From positions 2,566,861-2,630,860 of the forward strand of contig NZ_JXQC01000003.1 in assembly GCF_001305965.1 (NCBI RefSeq): a stretch of DNA of 64,000 bases. Direction: 5' to 3'. This DNA is from Erythrobacter sp. SG61-1L (GTDB lineage Bacteria > Pseudomonadota > Alphaproteobacteria > Sphingomonadales > Sphingomonadaceae). The translations under genes and the position numbers were made by a program. This document shows positions 1 to 15,470 of this stretch, in pieces. The notes under the pieces were generated by a model. The model searched no databases. It saw only the letters and a program-made list of their open reading frames with translations, and was not told the DNA's origin. Numbering within the stretch: position 1 is the stretch's first letter; the number at the start of each line of letters is the position of its first letter.

Positions 1-412
1 ACAGCACCGGCTCCGGCAGGGGGCCGGGCGTGAAATAGCGCATTTCATCGAAGGTGCCGTAATTGGGCAGTTCATGCTTGAAGCGCGTAGCCGTGACGCG
101 CCCGCCATCCAGCAAGGCCACGCCGTTATGCAGCGCCCCGTCGCGCACGAACACGCTGCCCACCAGCATGGCCGGGCCGCCATCGCCGGTGCACAGAGCC
201 AGCCGCTCCATCTCCGCGGCCGCACGCTCGATCAGGGCAGGCTTCAGGATCAGGTCTTCGGGCGGATATCCGATCAGGTGCATTTCGGGAAAAACCACCA
301 GATCGGTTTTACCTGCTTCCGCACGGACCCTGAGCATCGCTTCGGCATTGCCGGCAATATTGCCGACATTCTGGTTCATCTGGGCGAGCGTGATGGAGAG
401 CGTATCGGGCAT
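1..412 (-). CDS. nadE: Glutamine-dependent NAD+ synthetase, N-terminal part (cut by window edge)
   Basis: This is the first 137 codons of a minus-strand gene that runs off the left edge. The translation starts MPDTLSITLAQMNQNVG and continues as a nitrilase-type glutaminase domain. Visible family marks are the catalytic-Glu segment VVFPEMHLIGYPPEDL and the lysine segment FKHELPNYGTFDEMRYF. The catalytic Cys and the ammonia-dependent synthetase domain would lie outside the window. In this family the N-terminal domain releases ammonia from glutamine and the C-terminal domain amidates deamido-NAD in the last step of NAD biosynthesis in the cytosol. No strong Shine-Dalgarno sequence precedes the ATG at 412. 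It is transcribed divergently from the PhoX gene across about 230 bp in which I see no other gene. The identification is firm even though only a fragment is present. Confidence 0.9.
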   Translation of the reverse strand, partial: MPDTLSITLAQMNQNVGNIAGNAEAMLRVRAEAGKTDLVVFPEMHLIGYPPEDLILKPALIERAAAEMERLALCTGDGGPAMLVGSVFVRDGALHNGVALLDGGRVTATRFKHELPNYGTFDEMRYFTPGPLPEPVL

Positions 413-642
413 AAAGGCAGGATTAGGCGGCCTTACCCGCGCGGGCAATCGCGAAGACGCGCACGCGCCGCAATGGTCCACACCCATCCGTGATTGCGAC
501 TTTTCGGCTGCACTATTTCATCGTCATTTCAGCAATATGGCCACAGGTTCACGCGGCGGTCGCAACCTTGCCACTGGGTTTGAGTAGAGGCGACATAAAC
601 ACCGAATAGGCGGAAGCCCTCTAATCCTTTGGGGGCGTAATC

Positions 643-3072
643 ATGACCGATCTGATTCCCGGCAACGGCTATTCCGATGGCGATGTCGATACCAATAACA
701 CCGGCGGCGAAACGCTGTGGGACATTGCCGAAGCGCGTCATTCGCGCCGTTCGGTGATGCGCGGCGGCCTTGCTGCCAGCAGCGCGGCCTTCCTTGGCGG
801 CGCCATGCTGTCGGGCTGCACCGACGATGTACTGGGCGGTGGCTCGGATGGCGGCAAGACCGTTGCCGTGAACCAGGAAATCGCGGTTTCCACCGGCCAG
901 TCGGTTGAACTCACTGCCAGCTCGGCCGGCCAGTGGGCCCAGGTCGAAGGTCCGGAAGTAGAACTGATCACCGAAGAAGATGGCCGCATCTCCTTCATCG
1001 CACCGGCCGTCTCGAACGTCACCACTCTGGTCTTCTCGCTGCTGAACGGCATCGCGCGCGTGCTGGTAAGCCCCGCCAAGCTCAGCTTCCGGGCCGTCGA
1101 CAAGAACCGCGACGACATCGTGACCGTGCCGCAGGGCTATTCCGTCACTGTGATGACCCGCCTTGGCGACCCGATCGCCGCCAATGTCGCCGATTACAAG
1201 AATGACGGCACCGACACCGATTTCGACAAGCGCATCGGCGACCATGGCGACGCGCTGCACTTCTTCGGCATGAGCCAGACCGGCAAGCGTAACGAAAATT
1301 CGTCCAAGCGCGGCCTGATGGTGCAGAACCATGAGAACCTGAACGTCCAGTACCTCCACCCGAACGGCCCGACCAATGTCGGTTCCGGCCCGCGTCCGGA
1401 AGCCGAAGCGGTGAAGGAAATCGACGCACATGGCGTCAGCATCACCGAATACAAATCGGAACGCCGCGCCGGCTGGAACTGGGTGAAGGACAGCGCCTTC
1501 AACCGCCGCATCACGCCTAACACGCCGATGCAGTTCAACGGCCCAGTGAAGGGTTCGGATTTCCTGAAGACCACCTTCTCCACCGACGGCACGCAGGGCC
1601 GCGGCACCATCAACAACTGCGCCAACGGCCACACAGAATGGGGCACCGCCCTGACCTGTGAAGAAAACTGGGCCGGATACTTCAAGCGCAGCGGCGACGA
1701 TGCCCTGCGCAGCGCGCGCGAACTCACTTCGCTGCGCCGCTATGGCGTGACCGGCGGCAGCGGCAATTATGCCTGGTCCAGCGTAACGCCCGCCAACCCT
1801 TCCGACACACGCTTCCGCCGCTGGGATGCCCGCGCTAGCGAAGGGCTGACCGCCACGCAGGACTATCGCAACGAGCCCAACCAGATGGGCTGGGTCGTGG
1901 AAATCGATCCCTACGATCCCACCAGCAAGCCGCGCAAGCGCACGGCGCTGGGCCGCATGGGCCATGAAGGCGCATGGCTGGGCAAACTGGAAGCCGGCCG
2001 CAAGGTTGCCGTCTACATGGGCGACGATGCCCGCCGCGAATATTTCTACAAATTCGTGTCGACCGCCACGTGGGAAGCGCGCGATGCCATGGCAGACAAT
2101 CGCCTGGCCATTGGCGACAAATATCTGGACTCCGGCACGCTCTACGTCGCGAAGTTCAACGCCGACGGCACCGGCAGCTGGCTGCCGCTGGTCTATGGCC
2201 AGGTTCCGAACCGTGCCGCCGTCGGCAACGATCCGGAATATGTGTTCCAGAACCAGCAGGACATTCTCGTCAATGCCCGCCTCGCGGCCGACGCACTGGG
2301 GGCCACCCCGATGGATCGCCCGGAATGGACCGCCTGCAACCCGCGCACCGGCGAGATCTACCTGACGCTTACCAATAACAGCTCGTCGGGTCGTCCGTTG
2401 AACGGCACCGATGCCGCAAATCCGCGTCACTATGTGAGCCAGCCGGGCAACAGCTATGGCAATGCCAATGGCCACATCATCCGCATCCGCGAAGGTGGGG
2501 ACAATCAGGCTGCCACCAGCTTCATCTGGGACATCTATCTGTTTGGTGCGGATTCGGCCGAAGCCGGTTCGGACGTGAACATCTCGGGCCTGGATGCCAG
2601 CAACGACTTCTCCAGCCCGGACGGCCTCTGGTTCTCGCGCACGCAGAACCCGGCTGGCCACCTGCGTCCGCTGCTGTGGATCCAGACCGACGATGGCGCT
2701 TTCACTGACCAGACCAACAACCAGATGCTGGCAGCCCTGCCCGGCTTCGTGGGCGATGGCGGCAGCCGCACCATCACGAATGTGGGCACTGGCGGCGCCA
2801 CGGCGATGCAGACTACCCAGGCTGGCACCAATGCCACGCCCGGCACTCTGAAGCGCTTCCTCACCGGCCCGCTGGAATGCGAGATCACCGGCGTGGACAC
2901 CACTCCGGACGGCCGCACCCTGTTCGTGGGCATCCAGCACCCGGGCGAAAACGGCTCAGCCGATGCGCCCAGCAGCCACTGGCCGCAAAGCCAGAGCGGC
3001 ACCAATTCAGGCCGCCCGCGCTCGGCCGTGGTCGCCATCACCCGCAACGATGGGGGCATCGTCGGCCTCTGA
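643..3072 (+). CDS. PhoX/DUF839-family phosphatase, Tat-exported, probable lipoprotein
   Basis: This 809-residue protein belongs to the PhoX (DUF839) family, whose characterised members are Ca-dependent periplasmic alkaline phosphatases that release phosphate from organic esters. The N terminus is a Tat signal: a 34-residue hydrophilic leader, SRRSVMRGG at 34-42, then a hydrophobic stretch ending in LSGC at 56-59. That tetrapeptide fits a lipobox with Cys59, so the mature enzyme may be lipid-anchored. The rest is a long soluble domain with family segments such as NCANGHTEWGTALTCEENW near residue 325. A run of Gs about nine bases ahead of the ATG serves as ribosome site. A strong intrinsic terminator follows directly, so the gene is probably monocistronic. 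I see no Pho-box that I could support upstream. The family call is firm; the substrate is inferred. Confidence 0.88.
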   Translation: MTDLIPGNGYSDGDVDTNNTGGETLWDIAEARHSRRSVMRGGLAASSAAFLGGAMLSGCTDDVLGGGSDGGKTVAVNQEIAVSTGQSVELTASSAGQWAQVEGPEVELITEEDGRISFIAPAVSNVTTLVFSLLNGIARVLVSPAKLSFRAVDKNRDDIVTVPQGYSVTVMTRLGDPIAANVADYKNDGTDTDFDKRIGDHGDALHFFGMSQTGKRNENSSKRGLMVQNHENLNVQYLHPNGPTNVGSGPRPEAEAVKEIDAHGVSITEYKSERRAGWNWVKDSAFNRRITPNTPMQFNGPVKGSDFLKTTFSTDGTQGRGTINNCANGHTEWGTALTCEENWAGYFKRSGDDALRSARELTSLRRYGVTGGSGNYAWSSVTPANPSDTRFRRWDARASEGLTATQDYRNEPNQMGWVVEIDPYDPTSKPRKRTALGRMGHEGAWLGKLEAGRKVAVYMGDDARREYFYKFVSTATWEARDAMADNRLAIGDKYLDSGTLYVAKFNADGTGSWLPLVYGQVPNRAAVGNDPEYVFQNQQDILVNARLAADALGATPMDRPEWTACNPRTGEIYLTLTNNSSSGRPLNGTDAANPRHYVSQPGNSYGNANGHIIRIREGGDNQAATSFIWDIYLFGADSAEAGSDVNISGLDASNDFSSPDGLWFSRTQNPAGHLRPLLWIQTDDGAFTDQTNNQMLAALPGFVGDGGSRTITNVGTGGATAMQTTQAGTNATPGTLKRFLTGPLECEITGVDTTPDGRTLFVGIQHPGENGSADAPSSHWPQSQSGTNSGRPRSAVVAITRNDGGIVGL

Positions 3073-3100
3073 CGCGACGCTGCAATCGAACGAAAATCAG

Positions 3101-3132
3101 GCCGGGGCATCGCAAGGTGCCCCGGCTTTTTT
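3101..3132 (+). terminator. Intrinsic terminator after the PhoX gene
   Basis: A perfect 9-bp stem (GCCGGGGCA / TGCCCCGGC) with an 8-nt loop is followed by six Ts, 28 bp after the stop codon of the PhoX gene. Confidence 0.9.
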
Positions 3133-3234
3133 GTTGGGATAGGCCCGCCCTCTTGGCCGGCTGCATTTCCGATTTGCAGCCGCTGTGATCGCATTGGGTA
3201 AAGCCCCGTCAGGCGCGCCACGAGCCGCAACAAA

Positions 3235-3268
3235 GAAAAACCCCGCCGGATCGCTCCGGCGGGGTTTT
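3235..3268 (-). terminator. Intrinsic terminator after rpoC
   Basis: A perfect 10-bp stem (CCCCGCCGGA / TCCGGCGGGG) with a 4-nt loop has T-runs on both sides (AAAAA before it and TTTT after it on the plus strand). It can therefore stop rpoC transcription on the minus strand and also back up the convergent PhoX terminator. Confidence 0.92.
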
Positions 3269-3297
3269 CTGTTCCTTCGCACGAAGGCGGGTGAGGC

Positions 3298-7605
<4,308 letters not shown>

Positions 7606-7650
7606 GTCTTCAGTCCCTCTGCAGGGTCAATCTCTGGTGCGAAGCGGCGG

Positions 7651-7675
7651 GGCCCTGCCTCAGAAAGGCAGGGCC
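7651..7675 (-). other. Hairpin in the rpoB-rpoC gap
   Basis: A perfect 10-bp inverted repeat (GGCCCTGCCT / AGGCAGGGCC) with a 5-nt loop sits between rpoB and rpoC. A further CGGC/GCCG pairing is possible beyond a 2-nt bulge. There is no T-run on the minus strand, so it looks like an RNA-processing or stability element, not a terminator. The role is inference. Confidence 0.55.
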
Positions 7676-7682
7676 GCCGGAC

Positions 7683-11858
<4,176 letters not shown>

Positions 11859-12085
11859 GGAGGAGATTGCCTCTTCTTCGTTGCGCCGGCGCCTCTACAC
11901 GCCGACTTTATGAATTCTGCCACACGCGAGTGGCCCATATTGCGAAACGCCAAAAAGCCGCAGGCATACGCACCCCACCGGGGCCGCAGCTGCAGCTTGC
12001 GTCGCGATTATGGAATGTTGGCGCTTCCTTCCTGAGCAAGCCCCCGCGCAGGGCCCGCTTTGCTCGAAGCGATCCGACAGGCGTG

Positions 12086-12114
12086 GATATAGGAAGCAGG
12101 CCCGATTCTGTCAA
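12086..12114 (-). promoter_or_regulatory. Probable sigma-70 promoter of rpoBC
   Basis: Reading the minus strand there is TTGACA (12114-12109), a 17-nt spacer and TATATC (12091-12086). Transcription would start near 12079 and give a 5' leader of about 220 nt before the rpoB ATG at 11858. The 11859-12085 stretch shows no gene. It fits the fact that rpoBC cannot here be read through from rplJL. Confidence 0.75.
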
Positions 12115-12181
12115 ACGCTGCAGCGCAATATGGCCCCCAAGCGCCCACGCGAGACGGCGGCAAAGCGCCGAATTTCCGCAA

Positions 12182-12218
12182 AACGATAAGTGAAATATCG
12201 TTTTTCGATATTATCGTT
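12182..12218 (+). promoter_or_regulatory. Nested palindromic operator upstream of the DUF2975/XRE operon
   Basis: An AT-rich patch contains two nested inverted repeats. The inner one is AATATCG-TTTTT-CGATATT (12194-12212). The outer one is AACGATA (12182-12188) with TATCGTT (12212-12218). A third related palindrome, TATCGATA, lies at 12248-12255 near the expected transcription start. They flank the promoter at 12218-12246, which is the geometry of repressor control. The likely binder is the XRE protein encoded third in the operon, but that is inference. Confidence 0.6.
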
Positions 12219-12246
12219 TGACAATAAATCCGACTCATCATATTGT
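12218..12246 (+). promoter_or_regulatory. Sigma-70 promoter of the small peptide-DUF2975-XRE operon
   Basis: TTGACA at 12218-12223, a 17-nt spacer and TATTGT at 12241-12246 form a near-consensus promoter. The expected start is about 12253, 26 bp before the first ATG. The -35 box overlaps the outer palindrome arm. Confidence 0.75.
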
Positions 12247-12278
12247 TTATCGATATCAGCCATATCGGAGATCGGCAA

Positions 12279-12407
12279 ATGACCAAATATGCCTCCAACG
12301 CCGCGACCGGCCTTGCCGCCCTGTTCATCGCCGTCGCGCTCTGGGCCCCGGTGATTACCGTGCCCGGCTCTGCCATTGCGGCCTATGCCGCGCCCCAGCT
12401 CGCCTGA
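12279..12407 (+). CDS. Small hydrophobic peptide, 42 aa
   Basis: This short ORF reads MTKYASNAATGLAALFIAVA, then a further hydrophobic stretch, and ends AAYAAPQLA. It starts 26 bp after the predicted start site and has GGAG nine bases before the ATG. Residues 9-28 could form one membrane segment or an uncleaved or cleaved signal sequence. It ends 22 bp before the DUF2975 gene, so it is the first gene of the three-gene operon. I do not recognise the family. Placement directly behind a strong promoter and with a good ribosome site argues that it is translated; it may be a membrane-targeted microprotein working with the DUF2975 protein. Confidence 0.55.
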   Translation: MTKYASNAATGLAALFIAVALWAPVITVPGSAIAAYAAPQLA

Positions 12408-12429
12408 GTCGGCCGAAAGGAGCCAATCC

Positions 12430-12966
12430 ATGACCAAGGGCAACAGGGATCCGCTGCTGATCGTGGCGAAGGGCGGCACCATCCTGGTGCGCATCGCCCT
12501 CGTCATCGGGATGATCGGCCTCGGCGTCGCCATGGCGGTTAGCGTGGTCGATTCCAGCCTGATCGCCGACAATATCGCCATCTCGGTGGAACCGGCCAGC
12601 GTGGCGGAACTGACAGGCGGGCTGACGCTGGTACTGTTCCTGGCCCTAATATCGCTGGGCCTGATGTACGATTTCGTCACTCAGCTGGGCCGGATCATAG
12701 ACACGGTAGGCCTCGGCGATCCCTTCACGCTGGAAAACGCCCGCAGGCTGCGCCGCATGGGCTGGCTGGCGATCGTGGTGCAACTGGTGGACCTGCCGAT
12801 CGCCATGATGGCGACCTGGTTGGAGAGCAATGTGAAGGAGGGCAGCTTCCAGATGGACAGCGACATCTCCTTTACCGGGATCGGCCTTGCCATCGTGCTT
12901 TTCATCCTGGCACGTGTCTTTACACGCGGCGCCCAGATGCGCGACGAGCTGGAAGGGACCGTGTGA
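12430..12966 (+). CDS. DUF2975-type four-helix membrane protein
   Basis: This 178-residue protein has four hydrophobic segments (about residues 17-38, 62-84, 105-127 and 148-168) with short loops, the usual pattern of DUF2975 proteins. The function of the family is not established. An ORF extends upstream to 12376, but the ATG at 12430 has AAAGGAG seven bases ahead and begins MTKGNRDPLLIVAKGG, so I take that start. The stop TGA overlaps the start of the XRE gene (TGATG), which implies translational coupling. DUF2975 genes are often paired with a small YozG-like helix-turn-helix regulator, as here. Confidence 0.8.
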   Translation: MTKGNRDPLLIVAKGGTILVRIALVIGMIGLGVAMAVSVVDSSLIADNIAISVEPASVAELTGGLTLVLFLALISLGLMYDFVTQLGRIIDTVGLGDPFTLENARRLRRMGWLAIVVQLVDLPIAMMATWLESNVKEGSFQMDSDISFTGIGLAIVLFILARVFTRGAQMRDELEGTV

Positions 12967-13187
12967 TGCCGGTAATCGTGAAACTGGACGACCTGCTGCA
13001 CGCCCGGCGCATGACGCTGACGGAACTGGCCGAACGGATCGACCTGACCCTGGCCAATCTCTCGATCCTCAAGACCGGCAAGGCCAAGGCAATCCGCTTC
13101 TCCACGCTGGAGGCGATCTGCCGGGAACTCGATTGTCAGCCGGGCGATTTGCTGGGCTATGACGGTGCGGAAGAAGCGCAAGGCTGA
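12966..13187 (+). CDS. Small XRE-family transcriptional regulator (YozG-like)
   Basis: This 73-residue protein is almost entirely a helix-turn-helix domain: a segment LDDLLHARRMTLTELAERID, then LTLANLSILKTGKAKAIRFSTLEAICRELDC, ending PGDLLGYDGAEEAQG. This is the compact Cro/CI-like fold of the regulators that accompany DUF2975 genes. A GTG at 12963 could also be used; the ATG at 12966 overlaps the previous stop by one base. It probably regulates its own operon through the palindromes at 12182-12255. The signal sensed is unknown. Confidence 0.8.
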   Translation: MPVIVKLDDLLHARRMTLTELAERIDLTLANLSILKTGKAKAIRFSTLEAICRELDCQPGDLLGYDGAEEAQG

Positions 13188-13212
13188 AATCCGCCCATCC
13201 CCGCAGCTTTTC

Positions 13213-13240
13213 TTGACAAATACCCCGGAAACGCTAGAGG
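13213..13240 (+). promoter_or_regulatory. Probable promoter of rplJ-rplL
   Basis: TTGACA at 13213-13218 is followed after 16 nt by TAGAGG (13235-13240). The -35 box is perfect and the -10 box is weak. The start would lie near 13247, leaving a leader of about 260 nt. Confidence 0.55.
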
Positions 13241-13246
13241 CCCGCC

Positions 13247-13505
13247 CTGACCGGTGGGCCTTTCGCCTTTCGGTCATCCGTCCGAGACAGTTGGTGGAGG
13301 CAATATGGCCTCCTTAATTTCCAGCCTAGACGGGAAAGAGATTAAAGGCATTCGCCGCGTGCAATGCCTCATTCGCGCCCCTTATCCAATCGGATGGTGC
13401 GCACCTCCTTCCCTTCAACGGACTCGCCCGTGCCGATATTCGGTACGGTCAAACGTAGCCGGTCGTCCGGAGCCTAACCGGGCGACCATTGTGAAGGAGT
13501 AAGGC
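13247..13505 (+). promoter_or_regulatory. rplJ leader RNA, candidate L10-L12 autoregulatory region
   Basis: The untranslated stretch between the promoter and rplJ can form several hairpins. One is GGAGGC / GCCTCC around 13296-13313, and another is AGGCATT (13346-13352) with AATGCCT (13363-13369). In many bacteria the L10-L12 complex binds such a leader and represses rplJL. I do not see a specific consensus that proves it here, so the autoregulatory role is inference from position and structure. Confidence 0.45.
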
Positions 13506-14021
13506 ATGGATCGTTCGCAAAAAGCCGATTCGGTCGCCCAGCTCAACGCGAACTTCAACGAGGTGAGCGTGGTGGTTGTCACCCGCAATCTCGGCCTGAC
13601 GGTGGCTCAGTCCACCGCTCTGCGCACGAAGATGCGTGAAGTCGGTGCGTCCTACAAGGTTGCGAAGAACCGTCTTGCCAAGCTTGCCCTCAAGGACACG
13701 CAATTCGAAGGCTTGGAAGATTACCTTTCCGGCCCGACGGCGCTGGCGACTTCGGTCGATCCGGTTGCTGCCGCGAAGGCTGCCGTGGATTTCGCCAAGG
13801 CGAACCCGAAGCTGGAAATCGTTGGCGGTTCCATGGGCGGCACCCTGCTCGACGAAGCAGGCGTCAAGGCTCTCGCCTCGATGCCCTCGCTCGACGAACT
13901 GCGTGCCAAGCTGGTGGGCCTGGTCCAAGCTCCGGCGACCAAGGTCGCCCAGCTTTCGACCGCCCCGGCAGCCAAGCTTGCCCGCGTTTTCGGCGCATAT
14001 GCCGCCAAGGACGCCGCGTAA
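13506..14021 (+). CDS. rplJ: 50S ribosomal protein L10
   Basis: This 171-residue protein starts [20 protein letters not shown] and has the L10 segment [13 protein letters not shown] that contacts 23S rRNA at the base of the stalk. The C-terminal Ala-rich helix binds L7/L12 dimers. AAGGAG precedes the ATG by six bases. It forms an operon with rplL 75 bp downstream and has its own promoter and leader. It is divergent from rpoB, unlike the contiguous order in most bacteria. Confidence 0.97.
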   Translation: MDRSQKADSVAQLNANFNEVSVVVVTRNLGLTVAQSTALRTKMREVGASYKVAKNRLAKLALKDTQFEGLEDYLSGPTALATSVDPVAAAKAAVDFAKANPKLEIVGGSMGGTLLDEAGVKALASMPSLDELRAKLVGLVQAPATKVAQLSTAPAAKLARVFGAYAAKDAA

Positions 14022-14096
14022 GAGGTTTTTCCCGCGAATTCACCCGGTTCAGGATCGTCCCGGCCGGGCCAACCTATCTGATTGGAGTACATTCAA

Positions 14097-14474
14097 ATGG
14101 CCGATATCGCCAAGATCGTTGAAGAACTGTCGCAGCTCACCGTTCTCGAAGCTGCTGACCTCGCCAAGGCTCTCGAAGAAGCATGGGGCGTTTCCGCCGC
14201 TGCTGCCGTGGCCGTTGCCGCTCCCGCCGCTGGCGGTGGCGATGCTGCCCCGGTTGAAGAAAAGACCGAATTCGACGTGATCCTCACTGGCGACGGTGGC
14301 AAGAAGATCAACGTCATCAAGGAAGTCCGCGCCATCACCGGCCTGGGCCTGGGCGAAGCCAAGGCTCTGGTTGAAGAAGCGCCGAAACCCATCAAGGAAG
14401 GCGTTTCGAAGGCTGAAGCCGAAGAAATCAAGAAGAAGATCGAAGAAGCCGGCGGCACCGTCGAGCTCAAGTAA
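14097..14474 (+). CDS. rplL: 50S ribosomal protein L7/L12
   Basis: This 125-residue stalk protein has the N-terminal dimerisation domain ([20 protein letters not shown]), an Ala/Gly hinge around residues 38-50 and the C-terminal factor-binding domain with [20 protein letters not shown]. It recruits and stimulates translational GTPases. A longer frame begins at 14082, but the ATG at 14097 has GGAG nine bases ahead and gives the standard N terminus. A terminator follows about 30 bp after the stop. Confidence 0.97.
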   Translation: MADIAKIVEELSQLTVLEAADLAKALEEAWGVSAAAAVAVAAPAAGGGDAAPVEEKTEFDVILTGDGGKKINVIKEVRAITGLGLGEAKALVEEAPKPIKEGVSKAEAEEIKKKIEEAGGTVELK

Positions 14475-14505
14475 TCTTCTTCCGGTTCGCCGGACGATTT
14501 ACGCG

Positions 14506-14538
14506 AAGGGCGGCACCGCAGGGTGCCGCCCTTTTCGT
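14506..14538 (+). terminator. Intrinsic terminator after rplL
   Basis: A perfect 10-bp stem (GGGCGGCACC at 14508-14517 with GGTGCCGCCC at 14522-14531) with a 4-nt loop is followed by TTTT. Confidence 0.9.
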
Positions 14539-14635
14539 TTGGAGCGCTTTCGCTCGCCCTCAGGCCTCATCCACCCTCCGCATCCGGTGCCGGAGGGATG
14601 GGAGAGAACGCGGGAATTGACGGGCACTCCAAAGC

Positions 14636-14666
14636 AAAAGGGCCGGAGCATTGCCCCGGCCCTTTT
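14636..14666 (-). terminator. Intrinsic terminator after the cytochrome c gene
   Basis: Arms 14636-14650 and 14652-14666 pair over 15 positions with a single mismatch and end in AAAA/TTTT. It lies about 35 bp beyond the cytochrome stop on the minus strand and can also act on plus-strand readthrough. Confidence 0.85.
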
Positions 14667-14701
14667 CAATTGCCTGTGCGGGAACGGTGCCCGCCAGCCG
14701 C

Positions 14702-15253
14702 TTACTTGAGCGTCTTGAGGTATGCGATCACTTCCTTGCGCTTGGCATCGTCCTTCAGGCCGGCGAAGCTCATCTTCGTGCCCGGAACGGTGCCGCGCGG
14801 ATCGGTCAGGTACTTGTCCAGCGTGGCGTCGTTCCACTTGAGACCCGATTCCTTCATCGGCTTGCTGAATTCGTAGCCCGGAATATCACCAGCCTTGGTG
14901 CCGTAGACGCCGGCAAGCGACGGACCGATGCCATGCTTGCCCTTTTCGACCGAGTGGCAGGCCTTGCACATGTTGAAACCGGCCGGCGGCGTTGCCGGAG
15001 CGGCAGCGGCGACAGTCGCGCTGGCAGTCGGGGTCGGCGTGGCGGCAGCCTTGGTGGCCGCTTCGGTCGGGGTGGCGCTGGCCGAGGGCGTTTCGCTCGG
15101 AGCCGGAGTGGCTTCTTCCGAAGGCGTGGCGGATTCTTCCACGGCCGGAGCCGCGGTGGTTTCTTCCGCGGTCGGCTCTTCGCTGCTTGCGCCGCCACAC
15201 GCAGCCAGAAGCAGCGCGAGCCCCGTCATCGAAGCGAGTTTCACAGATTTCAT
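14702..15253 (-). CDS. Lipoprotein cytochrome c, class I, with long Ala/Thr/Pro linker
   Basis: This 183-residue protein starts MKSVKLASMTGLALLLAACG; Cys19 sits in a lipobox, so it should be lipid-anchored and exported. Residues 20-92 are a low-complexity Glu/Ala/Thr/Pro/Ser linker. From residue 93 there is a mono-haem cytochrome c domain resembling cytochrome c2/c552, with CKACH at 96-100 as haem-binding site and Met161 (GTKMSF) as probable sixth ligand. The upstream extension to 15343 lacks a ribosome site, whereas AGGAGG precedes the ATG at 15253. It probably carries electrons in the periplasm between respiratory complexes while tethered to a membrane. The exact partner cannot be read from the sequence. 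Confidence 0.9.
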   Translation of the reverse strand: MKSVKLASMTGLALLLAACGGASSEEPTAEETTAAPAVEESATPSEEATPAPSETPSASATPTEAATKAAATPTPTASATVAAAAPATPPAGFNMCKACHSVEKGKHGIGPSLAGVYGTKAGDIPGYEFSKPMKESGLKWNDATLDKYLTDPRGTVPGTKMSFAGLKDDAKRKEVIAYLKTLK

Positions 15254-15470
15254 CACCAGGCCTCCTGCCACGTCATGCGACTCAATAAAAACGGGCTGGC
15301 CCATGCACTCAAGCCGGGGTTCTGCCAAGCCCAAACTGGCCATGTTGCGCCGTTTGCAAGCACCCTATGCGCCATTCTGTGGCACGCGGGCCTCAAAGTG
15401 CTTCCATTCCTTTCGGCGGTAACGATTGTTACTTCCTCCCCGACACTCCCGCGCCTATCCGGGCCGGCCG

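Noticed and set aside
529-2940. 803-codon open frame opposite the PhoX gene
   Set aside because: Same GC-bias shadow; no ribosome site or family.
15426-15470. N-terminal extension of the MATE protein from TTG
   Set aside because: Pro/Arg-rich and not hydrophobic or family-like; the ATG at 15471 fits better.
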